From DASSQJ01 sp963730165 (GTDB lineage Bacteria; Actinomycetota; Actinomycetes; Actinomycetales; Dermatophilaceae), in the NCBI GenBank assembly GCA_963730165.1, contig CAVSQS010000001.1:186001-250000 (forward strand): 64,000 nt of DNA. The letters are read 5' to 3'. Below, in pieces: positions 1-8,671 of the stretch (position 1 is the stretch's first letter; every line of letters starts with the position of its first letter). Below the pieces are notes generated by a model. That model made no database searches, was not told the DNA's origin, and saw only the letters and a program-made list of their open reading frames with translations. The position numbers and the translations under genes are program-made.

Positions 1-1530
1 TTCTCGCACGTCCTGCGCCAACCGATCGCCTTCTTCACCCGGGCGCAGACCGGGGCGCTCGTCACGCGCCTCGGCAACGACGTGGTCGGGGCCCAGCAGG
101 CCTTCACCTCCGTGCTGTCCAACGTCGTGAGCAACGCCATCTCGCTGGTCGTCATCGTCATCACGATGCTCACCCTGTCGTGGCCGATCACGCTGGCGGC
201 GCTCGCCCTCGTGCCGTTCTTCCTCATCCCCGCCCGGATGATGGGTCGGCGCCTCGCATCCTTGGCGCACGAGCAGATGTCGCTCAACGCCGACCTCGGC
301 ACGCGGATGAACGAACGGTTCAACGTCGCCGGAGCGCTGCTCGTCAAGCTCTTCGGGCGTCCGCACACCGAGGACGCCGAGTACTCCGAGCGCGCCGCCC
401 AGGTCCGCGACGTCGGGGTCAAGATCGCCCTCAACCGGTCGGTCTTCTTCGTCGGACTGACGATGACAGCCTCGTTGGCGACGGCGATGGTCTACGGCAT
501 CGGCGGGGTCATGGCCGTCGACGGCACCCTCACCGTGGGCACCCTGCTCGCCCTCGCCGCGCTCCTCGCGCGCCTGTACGGTCCCCTCACGGCCATCTCC
601 AACGTCCGGGTCGACGTCATGACCGCCCTGGTCTCCTTCGAGCGGGTCTTCGAGGTCCTCGACCTCGAGCCGCTCGTCGCCGAGGCCCCCGACGCCCGGC
701 CGCTCCCGGCGGGACCGGTGCGGGTCGACCTCGAGCACGTCGGCTTCGCCTACCCCTCGGCCGACCAGGTGTCGCTGCGCTCGCTCGAGGCCGCCGCGGT
801 CGGTGACCGCCGTGGTGGTGGCGAGGTGCTGCGCGACGTCAGCTTCTCCGTCGAGCCCGGTGCACTCGTCGCCCTCGTGGGGCCGAGCGGCGCCGGCAAG
901 ACGACGATCACCTCGCTGGTCGCGCGTCTCTACGACCCCTCGAGCGGGTCGGTGCGGGTCAACGGTCTCGACCTGCGCGACGCCACCCTCGGGTCGGTGC
1001 AGGACGCCGTCGGTGTCGTCACCCAGGAGGCGCACCTCTTCCACGACACGATCCGCGCCAACCTCGCCTACGCCGCTCCCGAGGCGACGGAAGCGCAGAT
1101 GGTCGCCGCGCTCCGGGCCGCGCAGGTGCTCTCGCTGGTCGAGTCGCTGCCGTCCGGGCTCGACACCGTCGTCGGGGACCGGGGCCACCGGCTGTCCGGG
1201 GGCGAGAAGCAGCGGCTGGCCATCGCGCGGCTGCTCCTGAAGAGCCCCGGCCTCATCGTCCTCGACGAGGCGACCGCCCATCTCGACAGCGAGTCCGAGC
1301 AGGCGCTGCAGCGCGCCCTCGACGAGGCGCTGCGCGACCGCACGGCCCTGGTGATCGCCCACCGGCTGTCCACGGTCCGGCACGCCGACCAGATCCTCGT
1401 CGTCGACGCCGGGCGCATCGTCGAGCAGGGCACCCATGCCGAGCTCGTCGCACGTGGCGGCCTGTATGCCGACCTGTACCGGACCCAGTTCCTCTCCGAC
1501 ACGAGCACCGACGCGGTCCCCACGGCCTGA
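1..1530 (+). CDS. ABC transporter, fused permease/ATP-binding protein (5' end cut by window)
   Basis: Half-transporter of the exporter type, with a transmembrane domain followed by an ATPase domain, expected to work as a dimer in the cytoplasmic membrane; the substrate is not evident. The frame is open to the first base, so the true start lies upstream. Hydrophobic helices occupy roughly the first 170 visible residues. The ATPase part shows Walker A GPSGAGKTT, signature LSGGEKQR, Walker B LIVLDEATAHLD and the switch histidine in VIAHRLST. A short glycine/arginine-rich stretch near 780-825 sits just before the core ATPase strand and looks like a loop insertion. No second half-transporter is visible because the window begins here. 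The family assignment is secure; whether it exports lipid, peptide or drug is unknown. Confidence 0.93.
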   Translation, partial: FSHVLRQPIAFFTRAQTGALVTRLGNDVVGAQQAFTSVLSNVVSNAISLVVIVITMLTLSWPITLAALALVPFFLIPARMMGRRLASLAHEQMSLNADLGTRMNERFNVAGALLVKLFGRPHTEDAEYSERAAQVRDVGVKIALNRSVFFVGLTMTASLATAMVYGIGGVMAVDGTLTVGTLLALAALLARLYGPLTAISNVRVDVMTALVSFERVFEVLDLEPLVAEAPDARPLPAGPVRVDLEHVGFAYPSADQVSLRSLEAAAVGDRRGGGEVLRDVSFSVEPGALVALVGPSGAGKTTITSLVARLYDPSSGSVRVNGLDLRDATLGSVQDAVGVVTQEAHLFHDTIRANLAYAAPEATEAQMVAALRAAQVLSLVESLPSGLDTVVGDRGHRLSGGEKQRLAIARLLLKSPGLIVLDEATAHLDSESEQALQRALDEALRDRTALVIAHRLSTVRHADQILVVDAGRIVEQGTHAELVARGGLYADLYRTQFLSDTSTDAVPTA

Positions 1531-1660
1531 GGTCCCTGCAGCCCGGACCGGCGCCGCCCGGCTCACCCCGCGAGCGGCCCGAACCACGCGTCGATCCCCG
1601 AGCCGGCATGGTGAAAGCCCGCGCGGGTCGCCAGGACCTGGCTGCGCACGGTCTCCGCCC

Positions 1661-1674
1661 GCGACCCGGGTCGC
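1661..1674. repeat. 14-bp perfect palindrome in the 1531-1732 intergenic gap
   Basis: GCGACCCGGGTCGC reads the same on both strands. It lies between the convergent ABC exporter and alpha/beta hydrolase genes. It could be a protein-binding site or part of a terminator stem without a loop; no U-tract follows. Nothing else is recognisable in this 200-bp gap. Confidence 0.4.
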
Positions 1675-1732
1675 CCGCCGTCCGAGGAGTCGGCCCGACC
1701 ACCGGGCGTCGACCAGCGCCGGACCGGGGGCC

Positions 1733-2644
1733 TCAGTGGAGGACGAGGGAGCGGCGCAGGAAGTCGGCCTGTTCGGCGACCGCGTCCTCGAAGGCGGCCG
1801 AGTCTCTCCAGAGCGCCCCGAAGTGCCCGGCGTCGAGCAGCTGGAGGTGGGTCGGTGCGGGCACCTGCTCCAGCGCCGCTCTCGACACCTCGGCGTCGGC
1901 CGCGGACACCTCGTCGGCCGGTGACGCGGTGATCATCACCGGCACGTCGATGTGTTCGAGGCACCAGTACGGCTCGTACGGCATCCGTCCCCCGGGGTCG
2001 GCGTACGTCAGCTCGTTGACCCAACCGGCGCCGGGGGCCCCGCCGTGCTCGATGAACCACTTGAGTGCCTGCGGTGACGGGGACGCGCACGCCGCCGAGG
2101 GGTCCACCGCGACCATCGGCAGCGGCCCGACGACGTCATCGGGCGCCGGGTCGACGGCACTGGAGGACACCATGGCGAGGAGGTCGGCCAGGTAGCCCTC
2201 GGGAGGGGGCCCGGGGGGCTCGGCACCCAGTGTGGGGTTGAGGGCCACGACGGCACGCACCTGTGGCTCCACCGCCGCCACGACCATCGCGTCGGCGCCC
2301 GCGCCGCTGTCGCCCCAGAGGGCGACGGGTCCGGAGACGAGGTGATCAGCCGCGAAGCGCACGGCGTCGCGCTGACCCCGGGCCTGCGACCAGGGGTCGA
2401 TCAGCCCACGGGGCTCGCCATCACTGGTCCCGAGGTTGGGGTGGTCGTAGGCCAGAGCCGTCACGCCGACCTCGGCGAAGGCGGCCGCGTACCACTCCAG
2501 GCCCATGGCCACGGTGGCGGTCCACCCGTGCGCCAGCACCACGGCAGGGCCGTCCGGGTGCTCGGCGGCGGGATGCAGGACACCTCGCAGGGTCACTCCC
2601 TCGGACTCGAACTCGACCGCGCGCCGTGCCGTGGTGTGCTCCAT
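1733..2644 (-). CDS. alpha/beta hydrolase
   Basis: Predicted soluble serine hydrolase of 303 residues, similar in layout to the dienelactone hydrolase/acyl-peptidase group; substrate unknown. The oxyanion region is VVLAHGWTA near residue 33, the nucleophile elbow is GDSGAG around residue 114, an acidic residue follows in ASPADE, and the histidine is in LDAGHFGALW near the C-terminus, giving a Ser-Asp-His triad. The nucleophile motif GDSGAG is a variant of the usual GxSxG. The ATG at 2644 is preferred over longer in-frame extensions because a TACCGT box lies 7 nt upstream on the minus strand, indicating a leaderless transcript. It is transcribed toward the ABC exporter gene and away from the SURF1 gene's 3' end. 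Confidence 0.85.
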   Translation of the reverse strand: MEHTTARRAVEFESEGVTLRGVLHPAAEHPDGPAVVLAHGWTATVAMGLEWYAAAFAEVGVTALAYDHPNLGTSDGEPRGLIDPWSQARGQRDAVRFAADHLVSGPVALWGDSGAGADAMVVAAVEPQVRAVVALNPTLGAEPPGPPPEGYLADLLAMVSSSAVDPAPDDVVGPLPMVAVDPSAACASPSPQALKWFIEHGGAPGAGWVNELTYADPGGRMPYEPYWCLEHIDVPVMITASPADEVSAADAEVSRAALEQVPAPTHLQLLDAGHFGALWRDSAAFEDAVAEQADFLRRSLVLH

Positions 2645-2651
2645 CGACTCG

Positions 2652-2657
2652 ACGGTA
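2652..2657 (-). promoter_or_regulatory. -10 box, leaderless, alpha/beta hydrolase
   Basis: TACCGT on the minus strand, 7 nt before ATG at 2644, placing the transcription start at or next to the start codon. Confidence 0.5.
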
Positions 2658-2715
2658 GTGACGCCCCGGGCCGATGTCGACCGTCTCCGCGGGGCGCAGC
2701 GCCGTCGGTTCGCGG

Positions 2716-3504
2716 CTAGGCGTCCTCCTCGTCCCAGATCCGCACCTTCGTGGGCCGGGGCGGGTACTTCTCGGGGTGGGCGAGGCGCTCCTCGCGCCGG
2801 ATGCCGAACCCGACGAGGACGAACCCCACCGGTACCGCGAACCACCACTGGTAGGCGTAGGCCAGGTGCGGCCCCAGCGACCTGTCCGGCTCGCCGAGCG
2901 GCTGGGGACGGGGCGGCTGGGTGCCGTCGGCGAGGGTCTCGGTCTGGAGCTGGACGTACCCGTCGAGCGGGGTGAGGGAGGTCGCCTCGGTGACCTGTTC
3001 GAGGCTGATCGAGCCGAGCGACCCGTTCGCGGAGATCGCCGAGCGGGGCGCCTCGCCCGGATGCGCCCATCCGAGGACCTGCACCGGACCGGCGGGCGCG
3101 GGGGGCACGGCCGGGAGGTCCGTGGCGCCGCTCTGGTCCTGGGCGACCCAACCCCGGTCGACGAGCACGTCGGCGCCGCCGTCGGAGGGCCGGAGCACCC
3201 AGAGGACCTCGTAGCCGACGGCGCCGTCGAGCGGACGACCCCGGACGTAGAGGGGGCCTGCGACGTACTCACCGCGAGCCTCGACGCGGGTCCAGTCCTC
3301 GGACGTGGGGAGGCTCTGCGAGGTCAGCACGTCCTCGACCGGCACCGGGTCCGCGGTGTAGTGGGCGTCGAGGCGCTCGTTGCGGGCGACCTTCGCCTCG
3401 TGGCGGTGGTACTGCCACCAGCCGAGGTGGTAGCAGGTGACGGCGACGACGGCCGCGAGGAGGAGTGCGCCCAACCAGCGAGGTGTGATGAGCCGCCTGA
3501 GCAC
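2716..3504 (-). CDS. SURF1 family cytochrome oxidase assembly protein
   Basis: Membrane protein of 262 residues of the SURF1 family, which helps insert heme a/a3 into aa3-type cytochrome c oxidase. A transmembrane helix near residues 10-28 is followed by the family-typical GWWQ motif, then a large extracytoplasmic domain (with conserved VLVDRGW near the middle), a second helix with AYAYQWW near 220-240, and a cytoplasmic tail. The GTG at 3504 is chosen over the ATG at 3528 because TACCGT lies 6 nt upstream of the GTG and because LITPRWLG is the conventional N-terminus. It is divergent from moaA with only 33 bp between start codons. It implies aerobic respiration. Confidence 0.9.
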   Translation of the reverse strand: MLRRLITPRWLGALLLAAVVAVTCYHLGWWQYHRHEAKVARNERLDAHYTADPVPVEDVLTSQSLPTSEDWTRVEARGEYVAGPLYVRGRPLDGAVGYEVLWVLRPSDGGADVLVDRGWVAQDQSGATDLPAVPPAPAGPVQVLGWAHPGEAPRSAISANGSLGSISLEQVTEATSLTPLDGYVQLQTETLADGTQPPRPQPLGEPDRSLGPHLAYAYQWWFAVPVGFVLVGFGIRREERLAHPEKYPPRPTKVRIWDEEDA

Positions 3505-3537
3505 CGGGCAACGGTACCCGTCGTACATTGGTCCCCT
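3505..3537. promoter_or_regulatory. Divergent leaderless promoters, SURF1 gene / moaA
   Basis: Minus strand: TACCGT at 3511-3516, 6 nt before GTG 3504. Plus strand: TACATT at 3524-3529, 8 nt before ATG 3538. The two -10 boxes lie within 20 bp of each other, so the genes may compete for polymerase. Confidence 0.55.
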
Positions 3538-4539
3538 ATGACCGACCTGCCCACTCCGCGCCTGCTCGACCGCTTCGGGCGGATCGGCCGTGACCTGCGC
3601 GTCTCGGTGACGGACCGCTGCAACCTCCGGTGCACCTACTGCATGCCCGCCGAGGGGCTCGACTGGCTGCCCAAGCCGGAGATGCTCACCGACGACGAGA
3701 TCGCCCGACTCGTCGGCGTCATGGTCGGGCTGGGGGTCACGTCCGTCCGACTGACCGGAGGCGAGCCGCTGCTGCGTCGTAGCCTGGTCGAGGTGGTCCG
3801 GGCGATCGCCGCGCTCGAACCCCGGCCTCGCATCGCGATGACGACCAACGGTGTCGGCCTCGACCGCCTCGCGGCTCCCCTCGCCGAGGCAGGGCTGGAC
3901 CGGGTCAACGTCAGTCTCGACACCGTCGATCCCGCCCACTTCGCCCGGCTCACCCGGCGCGACCGGTTCGAGGACGTCGTCGCCGGGCTCAAGGCGGCCG
4001 CGGACGCCGGACTGACCCCGGTCAAGGTCAACGCCGTCGCGATGCGGGGGGTCAACGACTCCGACGTGCCCGACCTGCTCCAGTGGTGCCTCGACCGCGG
4101 CTACGAGCTGCGCTTCATCGAGCAGATGCCGCTGGATGCCCAGCACGCGTGGGACCGCTCACTGATGGTTCCGCAGGCCGAGATCCTCGAGCGGCTGGGC
4201 GAGCGCTTCCGCCTCACGCCGGTGCAGGAAAGGGGTAGCGCCCCCGCCGAGCTGTTCCTCGTCGACGGGGGGCCCGAGACGGTCGGCGTCATCGCGAGCG
4301 TGTCCGCGCCGTTCTGCGCCGCCTGCGACCGGGTGCGCCTGACCGCCGACGGCCAGCTGCGCAACTGCCTGTTCGCCCAGTCGGAGGTGGACCTGCGCGG
4401 TCCGCTGCGCGACGGCGCCGGCGACGAGGAGATCGCCGAGCTCGTCATCGGCGAGATGTGGCGGAAGAAGCCCGGGCACGGCATCGACCGTCCCGACTTC
4501 CACCAGCCCGACCGTCCCATGTCCGCCATCGGCGGGTGA
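3538..4539 (+). CDS. moaA: GTP 3',8-cyclase MoaA
   Basis: Radical SAM enzyme of 333 residues catalysing the first step of molybdenum cofactor synthesis, GTP to 3',8-cyclo-7,8-dihydroguanosine triphosphate. The N-terminal radical-SAM cluster motif is CNLRCTYC at residues 25-32. The SAM-binding RLTGGEPLLR segment follows near residue 79. The C-terminal second 4Fe-4S cluster motif is CAACDRVRLT with the third cysteine in LRNC. The protein ends in Gly-Gly, the conserved tail involved in catalysis. Length is normal for the family. No other moa or mog gene is present here, so the rest of the pathway is elsewhere. A TACATT box supports the ATG at 3538. Confidence 0.97.
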   Translation: MTDLPTPRLLDRFGRIGRDLRVSVTDRCNLRCTYCMPAEGLDWLPKPEMLTDDEIARLVGVMVGLGVTSVRLTGGEPLLRRSLVEVVRAIAALEPRPRIAMTTNGVGLDRLAAPLAEAGLDRVNVSLDTVDPAHFARLTRRDRFEDVVAGLKAAADAGLTPVKVNAVAMRGVNDSDVPDLLQWCLDRGYELRFIEQMPLDAQHAWDRSLMVPQAEILERLGERFRLTPVQERGSAPAELFLVDGGPETVGVIASVSAPFCAACDRVRLTADGQLRNCLFAQSEVDLRGPLRDGAGDEEIAELVIGEMWRKKPGHGIDRPDFHQPDRPMSAIGG

Positions 4540-4545
4540 GGGGGA

Positions 4546-4884
4546 TCAGCGGGGCGCGTCGTGCTCGTGGGCCTCGTCGGACCACGCCTCGCGGCTGATC
4601 TGCGGGGTCCGGTCGAGCGTGGGCACGACCGGGCGCACGCGACCGCGCACCGCGGGCCGGACGGCGTTCGCCGCCACGACCGCGATGAAGGGGAGGAACA
4701 CGGCCCCAGCGGCGAACACCCAGCGCCACCAGCTGTCGATGACGACGACGAGGACGAAGCAGATCGTCCGGATCGTCATGGTGATCAGGTAGCGCCTCAG
4801 CCGGCGGGCCTGGTCCTCGGTGCGCGACTCGGGAGCGCTCGTCACCGACTGTGCGTCGGGGGTCGAGCGGCGGGTCGTCGGCAT
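4546..4884 (-). CDS. DUF3099 domain-containing membrane protein
   Basis: Small membrane protein of 112 residues matching the actinobacterial DUF3099 family. A charged N-terminus (RRLRRYLITMTIRT near 28-41) leads into two closely spaced hydrophobic helices, about 38-52 and 54-75, separated by the tryptophan pair in DSWWRW, followed by an arginine-rich loop and an acidic, histidine-containing tail. No catalytic motif is visible and the function is unknown. It converges on moaA with a 6-nt gap. The minus-strand box TACAGT at 4891-4896 lies 6 nt before the ATG, supporting this start and a leaderless message. Confidence 0.85.
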   Translation of the reverse strand: MPTTRRSTPDAQSVTSAPESRTEDQARRLRRYLITMTIRTICFVLVVVIDSWWRWVFAAGAVFLPFIAVVAANAVRPAVRGRVRPVVPTLDRTPQISREAWSDEAHEHDAPR

Positions 4885-4890
4885 CAGTCC

Positions 4891-4938
4891 ACTGTACGTC
4901 CGGAGGGTGCGGGCTACCCGGGGGTAGTCCACTAGGTT
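4891..4938. promoter_or_regulatory. Divergent leaderless promoters, DUF3099 gene / fabG
   Basis: Minus strand: TACAGT at 4891-4896, 6 nt from ATG 4884. Plus strand: TAGGTT at 4933-4938, 6 nt from ATG 4945. Confidence 0.5.
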
Positions 4939-4944
4939 CGACGC

Positions 4945-5658
4945 ATGAGCGAGCCACGCAACGTCCTCGTCACCGGTGGCAACCGCGGCATCGGTCTCTC
5001 GATCGCCCGGTCCTTCGCCGCGGCCGGTGACCGGGTGGTCGTCACGCACCGGTCGGGGGAGCCCCCGGATGGCCTCGACGCGGTGCGCTGTGACGTCACC
5101 GACAGCGCGTCGGTCGACGCGGCGTTCACCGAGGCCGAGGGGGTCCTCGGCGGTCCCGTCGAGGTGCTCGTCGCCAACGCCGGCGTCACCAAGGACGGCC
5201 TGCTCATGCGCATGTCCGACGAGGACTGGGAGACCGTCCTCGACACCAACCTCACCGGCGCCTTCCGGTGCGCCCGACGGGCCTCGACAGGCATGATCCG
5301 CCTGCGCCGGGGCCGGATCATCCTCATCTCCAGTGTCGTCGGGCTGTACGGGGGTCCTGGCCAGGCGAACTACGCGGCGAGCAAGGCCGGGTTGGTCGGC
5401 CTCGCCCGCTCGATCACCCGCGAGCTCGGGGGCCGCGGCATCACGGCGAACGTCGTCGCGCCCGGATTCATCGAGACCGACATGACGGCGGCCCTGCCGG
5501 CGGAGACGCAGCAGACCTACAAGGCCGCCATCCCCGCGGGCCGTTTCGGGAGCGCCGACGAGGTCGCTGCCACGGTTCGCTTCCTGGCCGGCCCGGACGC
5601 GGCGTACATCTCCGGTGCCGTGCTCCCGGTCGACGGCGGCCTCGGCATGGGCCACTGA
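4945..5658 (+). CDS. fabG: 3-oxoacyl-ACP reductase FabG
   Basis: Short-chain dehydrogenase of 237 residues reducing beta-ketoacyl-ACP with NADPH in type II fatty acid synthesis. The cofactor motif is TGGNRGIG at residues 10-17, the structural motif NAG follows near residue 77, and the catalytic Ser-Tyr-Lys set lies in SSVVGLYG and NYAASKAG around residues 128-150. The terminal VLPVDGGLGMGH is typical of FabG. It lies 29 bp upstream of fabI; this order matches the mabA-inhA operon of mycobacteria, so it is probably the equivalent of MabA. The start at 4945 follows a TAGGTT box by 6 nt. Confidence 0.95.
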   Translation: MSEPRNVLVTGGNRGIGLSIARSFAAAGDRVVVTHRSGEPPDGLDAVRCDVTDSASVDAAFTEAEGVLGGPVEVLVANAGVTKDGLLMRMSDEDWETVLDTNLTGAFRCARRASTGMIRLRRGRIILISSVVGLYGGPGQANYAASKAGLVGLARSITRELGGRGITANVVAPGFIETDMTAALPAETQQTYKAAIPAGRFGSADEVAATVRFLAGPDAAYISGAVLPVDGGLGMGH

Positions 5659-5687
5659 CCACTCCCGACCCGACGAAAGGCCCGCGC

Positions 5688-6446
5688 ATGTTGCTCGAGG
5701 GGAAGTCCCTGCTCGTCACCGGTGTCCTCATGGACTCCTCGATCGCCTTCCACATCGCCCGGCTCGCCCAGGAGCAGGGGGCGAACGTCGTGCTCACCTC
5801 CTTCGGGCGGACGACGAAGATCACCTCGGCCATCGCGCGCCGCCTGCCGACCGCCCCCCCGGTGGTCGAGCTCGACGTCTCCAACGACGACGACCTCGCC
5901 GCGCTCGCCGACCGGCTTCGCGAGCACACCGACCGGCTGGACGGGGTCGTGCACTCCATCGGGTTCGCGCCCCAGGGCGCCTTCAGCTTCATGGACGCGA
6001 CGTGGGAGGACGTCTCGACCGCCGTGCACATCTCGGCGTACTCGCTGCAGTCCCTCACCAAGGCGGCCCTGCCGCTCATGGGGGAGGGCGGGTCGGTCGT
6101 CGGCCTCACCTTCGATGCCCAGTACGCCTGGCCCGTCTACGACTGGATGGGAGTCGCCAAGGCCGCCTTCGAGGCGACCAACCGCTATCTCGCCCGCGAC
6201 ATGGGCCCCCGGGGGATCCGGTGCAACCTGGTCTCCGCGGGGCCGATCCGCACGACGGCGGCCAAGTCGATCCCGGGCTTCGAGCAGTTCGAGCAGGCCT
6301 GGGGGAGCCGGGCCCCGCTCGGCTGGGACGTGCGCGACCCCGAGCCGGCGGCGCGGGCCGCGGTCGCCCTCCTCTCCGACTGGTTCCCGGCGACGACCGG
6401 TGAGATCGTCCACGTCGACGGGGGCTTCCACGCGATCGGTACCTGA
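5688..6446 (+). CDS. fabI: Enoyl-ACP reductase FabI (InhA-like)
   Basis: NADH-dependent enoyl-ACP reductase of 252 residues performing the last reduction in each fatty-acid elongation cycle, and in this family the target of triclosan and, for InhA, of isoniazid adducts. The atypical SDR cofactor segment is TGVLMDSSIAFHIA near residues 11-24. The FabI active site is VYDWMGVAK, i.e. Tyr-x6-Lys, near residues 150-158. NLVSAGPIRTTAAKSIPGF is the substrate-loop signature. A GAAAGG at 5675-5680 is a usable ribosome-binding site 7 nt before the ATG, in keeping with co-transcription from fabG rather than a leaderless start. Confidence 0.96.
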   Translation: MLLEGKSLLVTGVLMDSSIAFHIARLAQEQGANVVLTSFGRTTKITSAIARRLPTAPPVVELDVSNDDDLAALADRLREHTDRLDGVVHSIGFAPQGAFSFMDATWEDVSTAVHISAYSLQSLTKAALPLMGEGGSVVGLTFDAQYAWPVYDWMGVAKAAFEATNRYLARDMGPRGIRCNLVSAGPIRTTAAKSIPGFEQFEQAWGSRAPLGWDVRDPEPAARAAVALLSDWFPATTGEIVHVDGGFHAIGT

Positions 6447-6467
6447 GCCGCTGGCCGGGGCCGCGAC

Positions 6468-6473
6468 TAGGCT
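6468..6473 (+). promoter_or_regulatory. -10 box, leaderless, Mur ligase/TPR fusion gene
   Basis: TAGGCT ending 7 nt before the GTG at 6481. It fixes that GTG as the start against longer in-frame readings into fabI. Confidence 0.55.
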
Positions 6474-6480
6474 CCCCGGC

Positions 6481-8667
6481 GTGACCGCTGTCTCGACCAC
6501 CGAGGTGCGCCTCCTCGAGGGCCCCAACCTCTACTTCAGCCGCCCGGCCGTCAAGGTCACCCTCGCCGTGCCGGGCTGGGTGGACGCCGACCCGGACCGG
6601 ATGCGCGCGGCCTGCCGGGCGGTCGGACTGGAGCGCGTCCAGCCCGGCGTGCCCGGTACCGGGCAGCGTCAACGCGTCGTCCTGCGGGTCCTCGAGCGCG
6701 TGGTCCGTACCCTCGCGGCGGCCGCCGGGACGCGCAGGCTCGGTGTCCGCGTGCGACCGGGCGGGTCGGTCGAGGCCGTCGTCTGCGCGTTCGTGTGGCG
6801 CCATCGGGGTCGCGCGGCGGCCCTCGGCGAGGCGCTCGCCCCCGTCCTCGCCGAGGTGCTGGACGGGACCGGGCTCGACGAGGTCGTCGCCCGGCACGCG
6901 CGTGCCGTGCTCGAGGCGTCCGAGGGGGAGCGGCCCCGCGTCGTCATCCCTCGGATCCCCGTCGTGTCCGTCACCGGGACCAACGGCAAGACGACGACGA
7001 CCCGGCTCCTCGCGCACATGTCGATGACGGCGGGGAAGCGGACGGCCTGGAGCTCGACCGACGGGATCGTCGTCCAGGGTGAGGTCGTCGAGCCGGGCGA
7101 CTACTCCGGGCCCGCCGGCGCGAGAGGGGTGCTGGACGCGCCGGGGGTGGAGATCGGCATCCTCGAGACCGCTCGGGGCGGGATGCTCCTGCGTGGGATG
7201 GGGGTGTCGCACAATGACGTCTCCGTCGTCACCAACGTCTCCGCCGACCACCTCGGCCTGCAGGGCATCGACACCGTCGACCAGCTCGCCGAGGTCAAGG
7301 CGATCGTCACGAAGGTGACCCGCCCCGACGGGTGGGTCGTCCTCGCGGGCGACGACCCCCGGGTGTGGGCGATGCGGCACGGCATCCGGGCCCGGCCGTG
7401 GGTGTTCACCGACGACCCTGACTCACCTGCCGTCCGCGAGGCCCTGGGAGTGGGCGGGCGCGCCGTCACCGTCCTCGACGGTGACGTGACCGTCCTGACC
7501 CCGCAGGACGCCCCCGACCGTCTCGTCCGCGTCCTCGACGTGCCGATGACGCTCTCGGGGCTCTCGCGCCACAACGTGCTCAACGCGCTGGCGGGCACCG
7601 CGGCCGCGCTGGGACTGGGTCTCGACCGGTCCGCGGTCGTCGAGGGCCTGCGGACCTTCCGTCCCGACGACGAGCTCAACCCCGGACGGATGAACACCTA
7701 CACCGTGCCGCTCGAGCGGGGCTCGGTCACGGTGGTCGTCGACCTCGCCCACAACGAGGCCGGGCTCGAGGCCCTCCTCGACGTGGCGCGCGGGCTCGTC
7801 GAGCCGGGGAGCGTGGTCCACCTCGGCCTCGGCGCGGTCGGGGACCGCACCGACGAGCTCCTCGAGGCGCTCGGCGAGATCGCCGGGTTGCGGGCCGACC
7901 ACGTCGTGGTCACGCACAAGGACAAGTACCTGCGGGGCCGTTCGGCCGGCGACCTCGAGGGCCGGCTGCGGGCCGGGCTCGGCCGCGCCGGCGTGGCCGA
8001 CGTCGCCGCGTTCCCGACCGAGGTCGCAGGCCTCGAGGCCTGCGTCGCGTCCGCCGGAGACGGTGACGTCGTGGCCCTGATGTGCCACGCGGAGCGGTCC
8101 GAGGTCCAGGGGTGGCTGCGGTCGCACGGGGGGAGACCCGACGGCCCGGACACGATCCGCCGCAAGGTGGTCCGCGCGCGGGGGGAGCACGAGGAGGAGG
8201 CCGCCCTCGCGGCCCTGTGGAGCCTGGCGGACGACGCCGAGCGCATCGAGGCCGGAGCTGCCCTCGCGGCGGCGCACCCGGCCGACGGCCGGGTCGCGTA
8301 CGAGTACGCCGGGACGTTCGACAGCGCCGGGCGCGAGTCCGAGGCGGTACCCCTCTACCGGCGGGCGCTCGACCTCGGGCTGCGCGAGCCGCACCGGCAT
8401 CGGTGCCAGCTGCAGCTGGCCTCGAGCCTGCGCAACCTCGGGCGGCTCGGGGAGGCCATGACCCTCGTCGACGAGGTCATCGCACGCCACCCGGACAGCG
8501 TCGGTGCCTCGATGTTCCGGGCCCTCGTCCTCCACGACGCAGGCCGCGGGGCCGAGGCCCTGCGTGACCTGATGACGCTGCTCGCCACGACGAGCACGGA
8601 CGAGGACGTCGCGAGGTACCGGCGCGCGCTGACGGCGTACGCCGAGGCGCTCGACGACGCCCCCTGA
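6481..8667 (+). CDS. CphA-like Mur ligase fused to TPR domain
   Basis: Protein of 728 residues with three parts. Residues 1-150 resemble the N-terminal domain of cyanophycin synthetase (VRLLEGPNLYF then a helical segment). Residues about 160-570 form a Mur-ligase module with P-loop GTNGKTTTT at 166, the loop STDGIVV, LETARGGMLLRG and NVSADHLGLQGIDTV, each mirrored in the CphA encoded nearby. Residues about 590-728 are helical TPR-like repeats (AYEYAGTFDSAGRESEAVPLYRRAL and similar). The ATP-grasp domain present in true CphA between the first two parts is absent. A ligase acting on an Asp/Arg-type or peptidoglycan-like acceptor is plausible; the substrate is unknown. It converges on the Rieske gene with a 4-nt gap. 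The domain reading is confident, the function is not. Confidence 0.82.
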   Translation: MTAVSTTEVRLLEGPNLYFSRPAVKVTLAVPGWVDADPDRMRAACRAVGLERVQPGVPGTGQRQRVVLRVLERVVRTLAAAAGTRRLGVRVRPGGSVEAVVCAFVWRHRGRAAALGEALAPVLAEVLDGTGLDEVVARHARAVLEASEGERPRVVIPRIPVVSVTGTNGKTTTTRLLAHMSMTAGKRTAWSSTDGIVVQGEVVEPGDYSGPAGARGVLDAPGVEIGILETARGGMLLRGMGVSHNDVSVVTNVSADHLGLQGIDTVDQLAEVKAIVTKVTRPDGWVVLAGDDPRVWAMRHGIRARPWVFTDDPDSPAVREALGVGGRAVTVLDGDVTVLTPQDAPDRLVRVLDVPMTLSGLSRHNVLNALAGTAAALGLGLDRSAVVEGLRTFRPDDELNPGRMNTYTVPLERGSVTVVVDLAHNEAGLEALLDVARGLVEPGSVVHLGLGAVGDRTDELLEALGEIAGLRADHVVVTHKDKYLRGRSAGDLEGRLRAGLGRAGVADVAAFPTEVAGLEACVASAGDGDVVALMCHAERSEVQGWLRSHGGRPDGPDTIRRKVVRARGEHEEEAALAALWSLADDAERIEAGAALAAAHPADGRVAYEYAGTFDSAGRESEAVPLYRRALDLGLREPHRHRCQLQLASSLRNLGRLGEAMTLVDEVIARHPDSVGASMFRALVLHDAGRGAEALRDLMTLLATTSTDEDVARYRRALTAYAEALDDAP

Positions 8668-8671
8668 CCGG

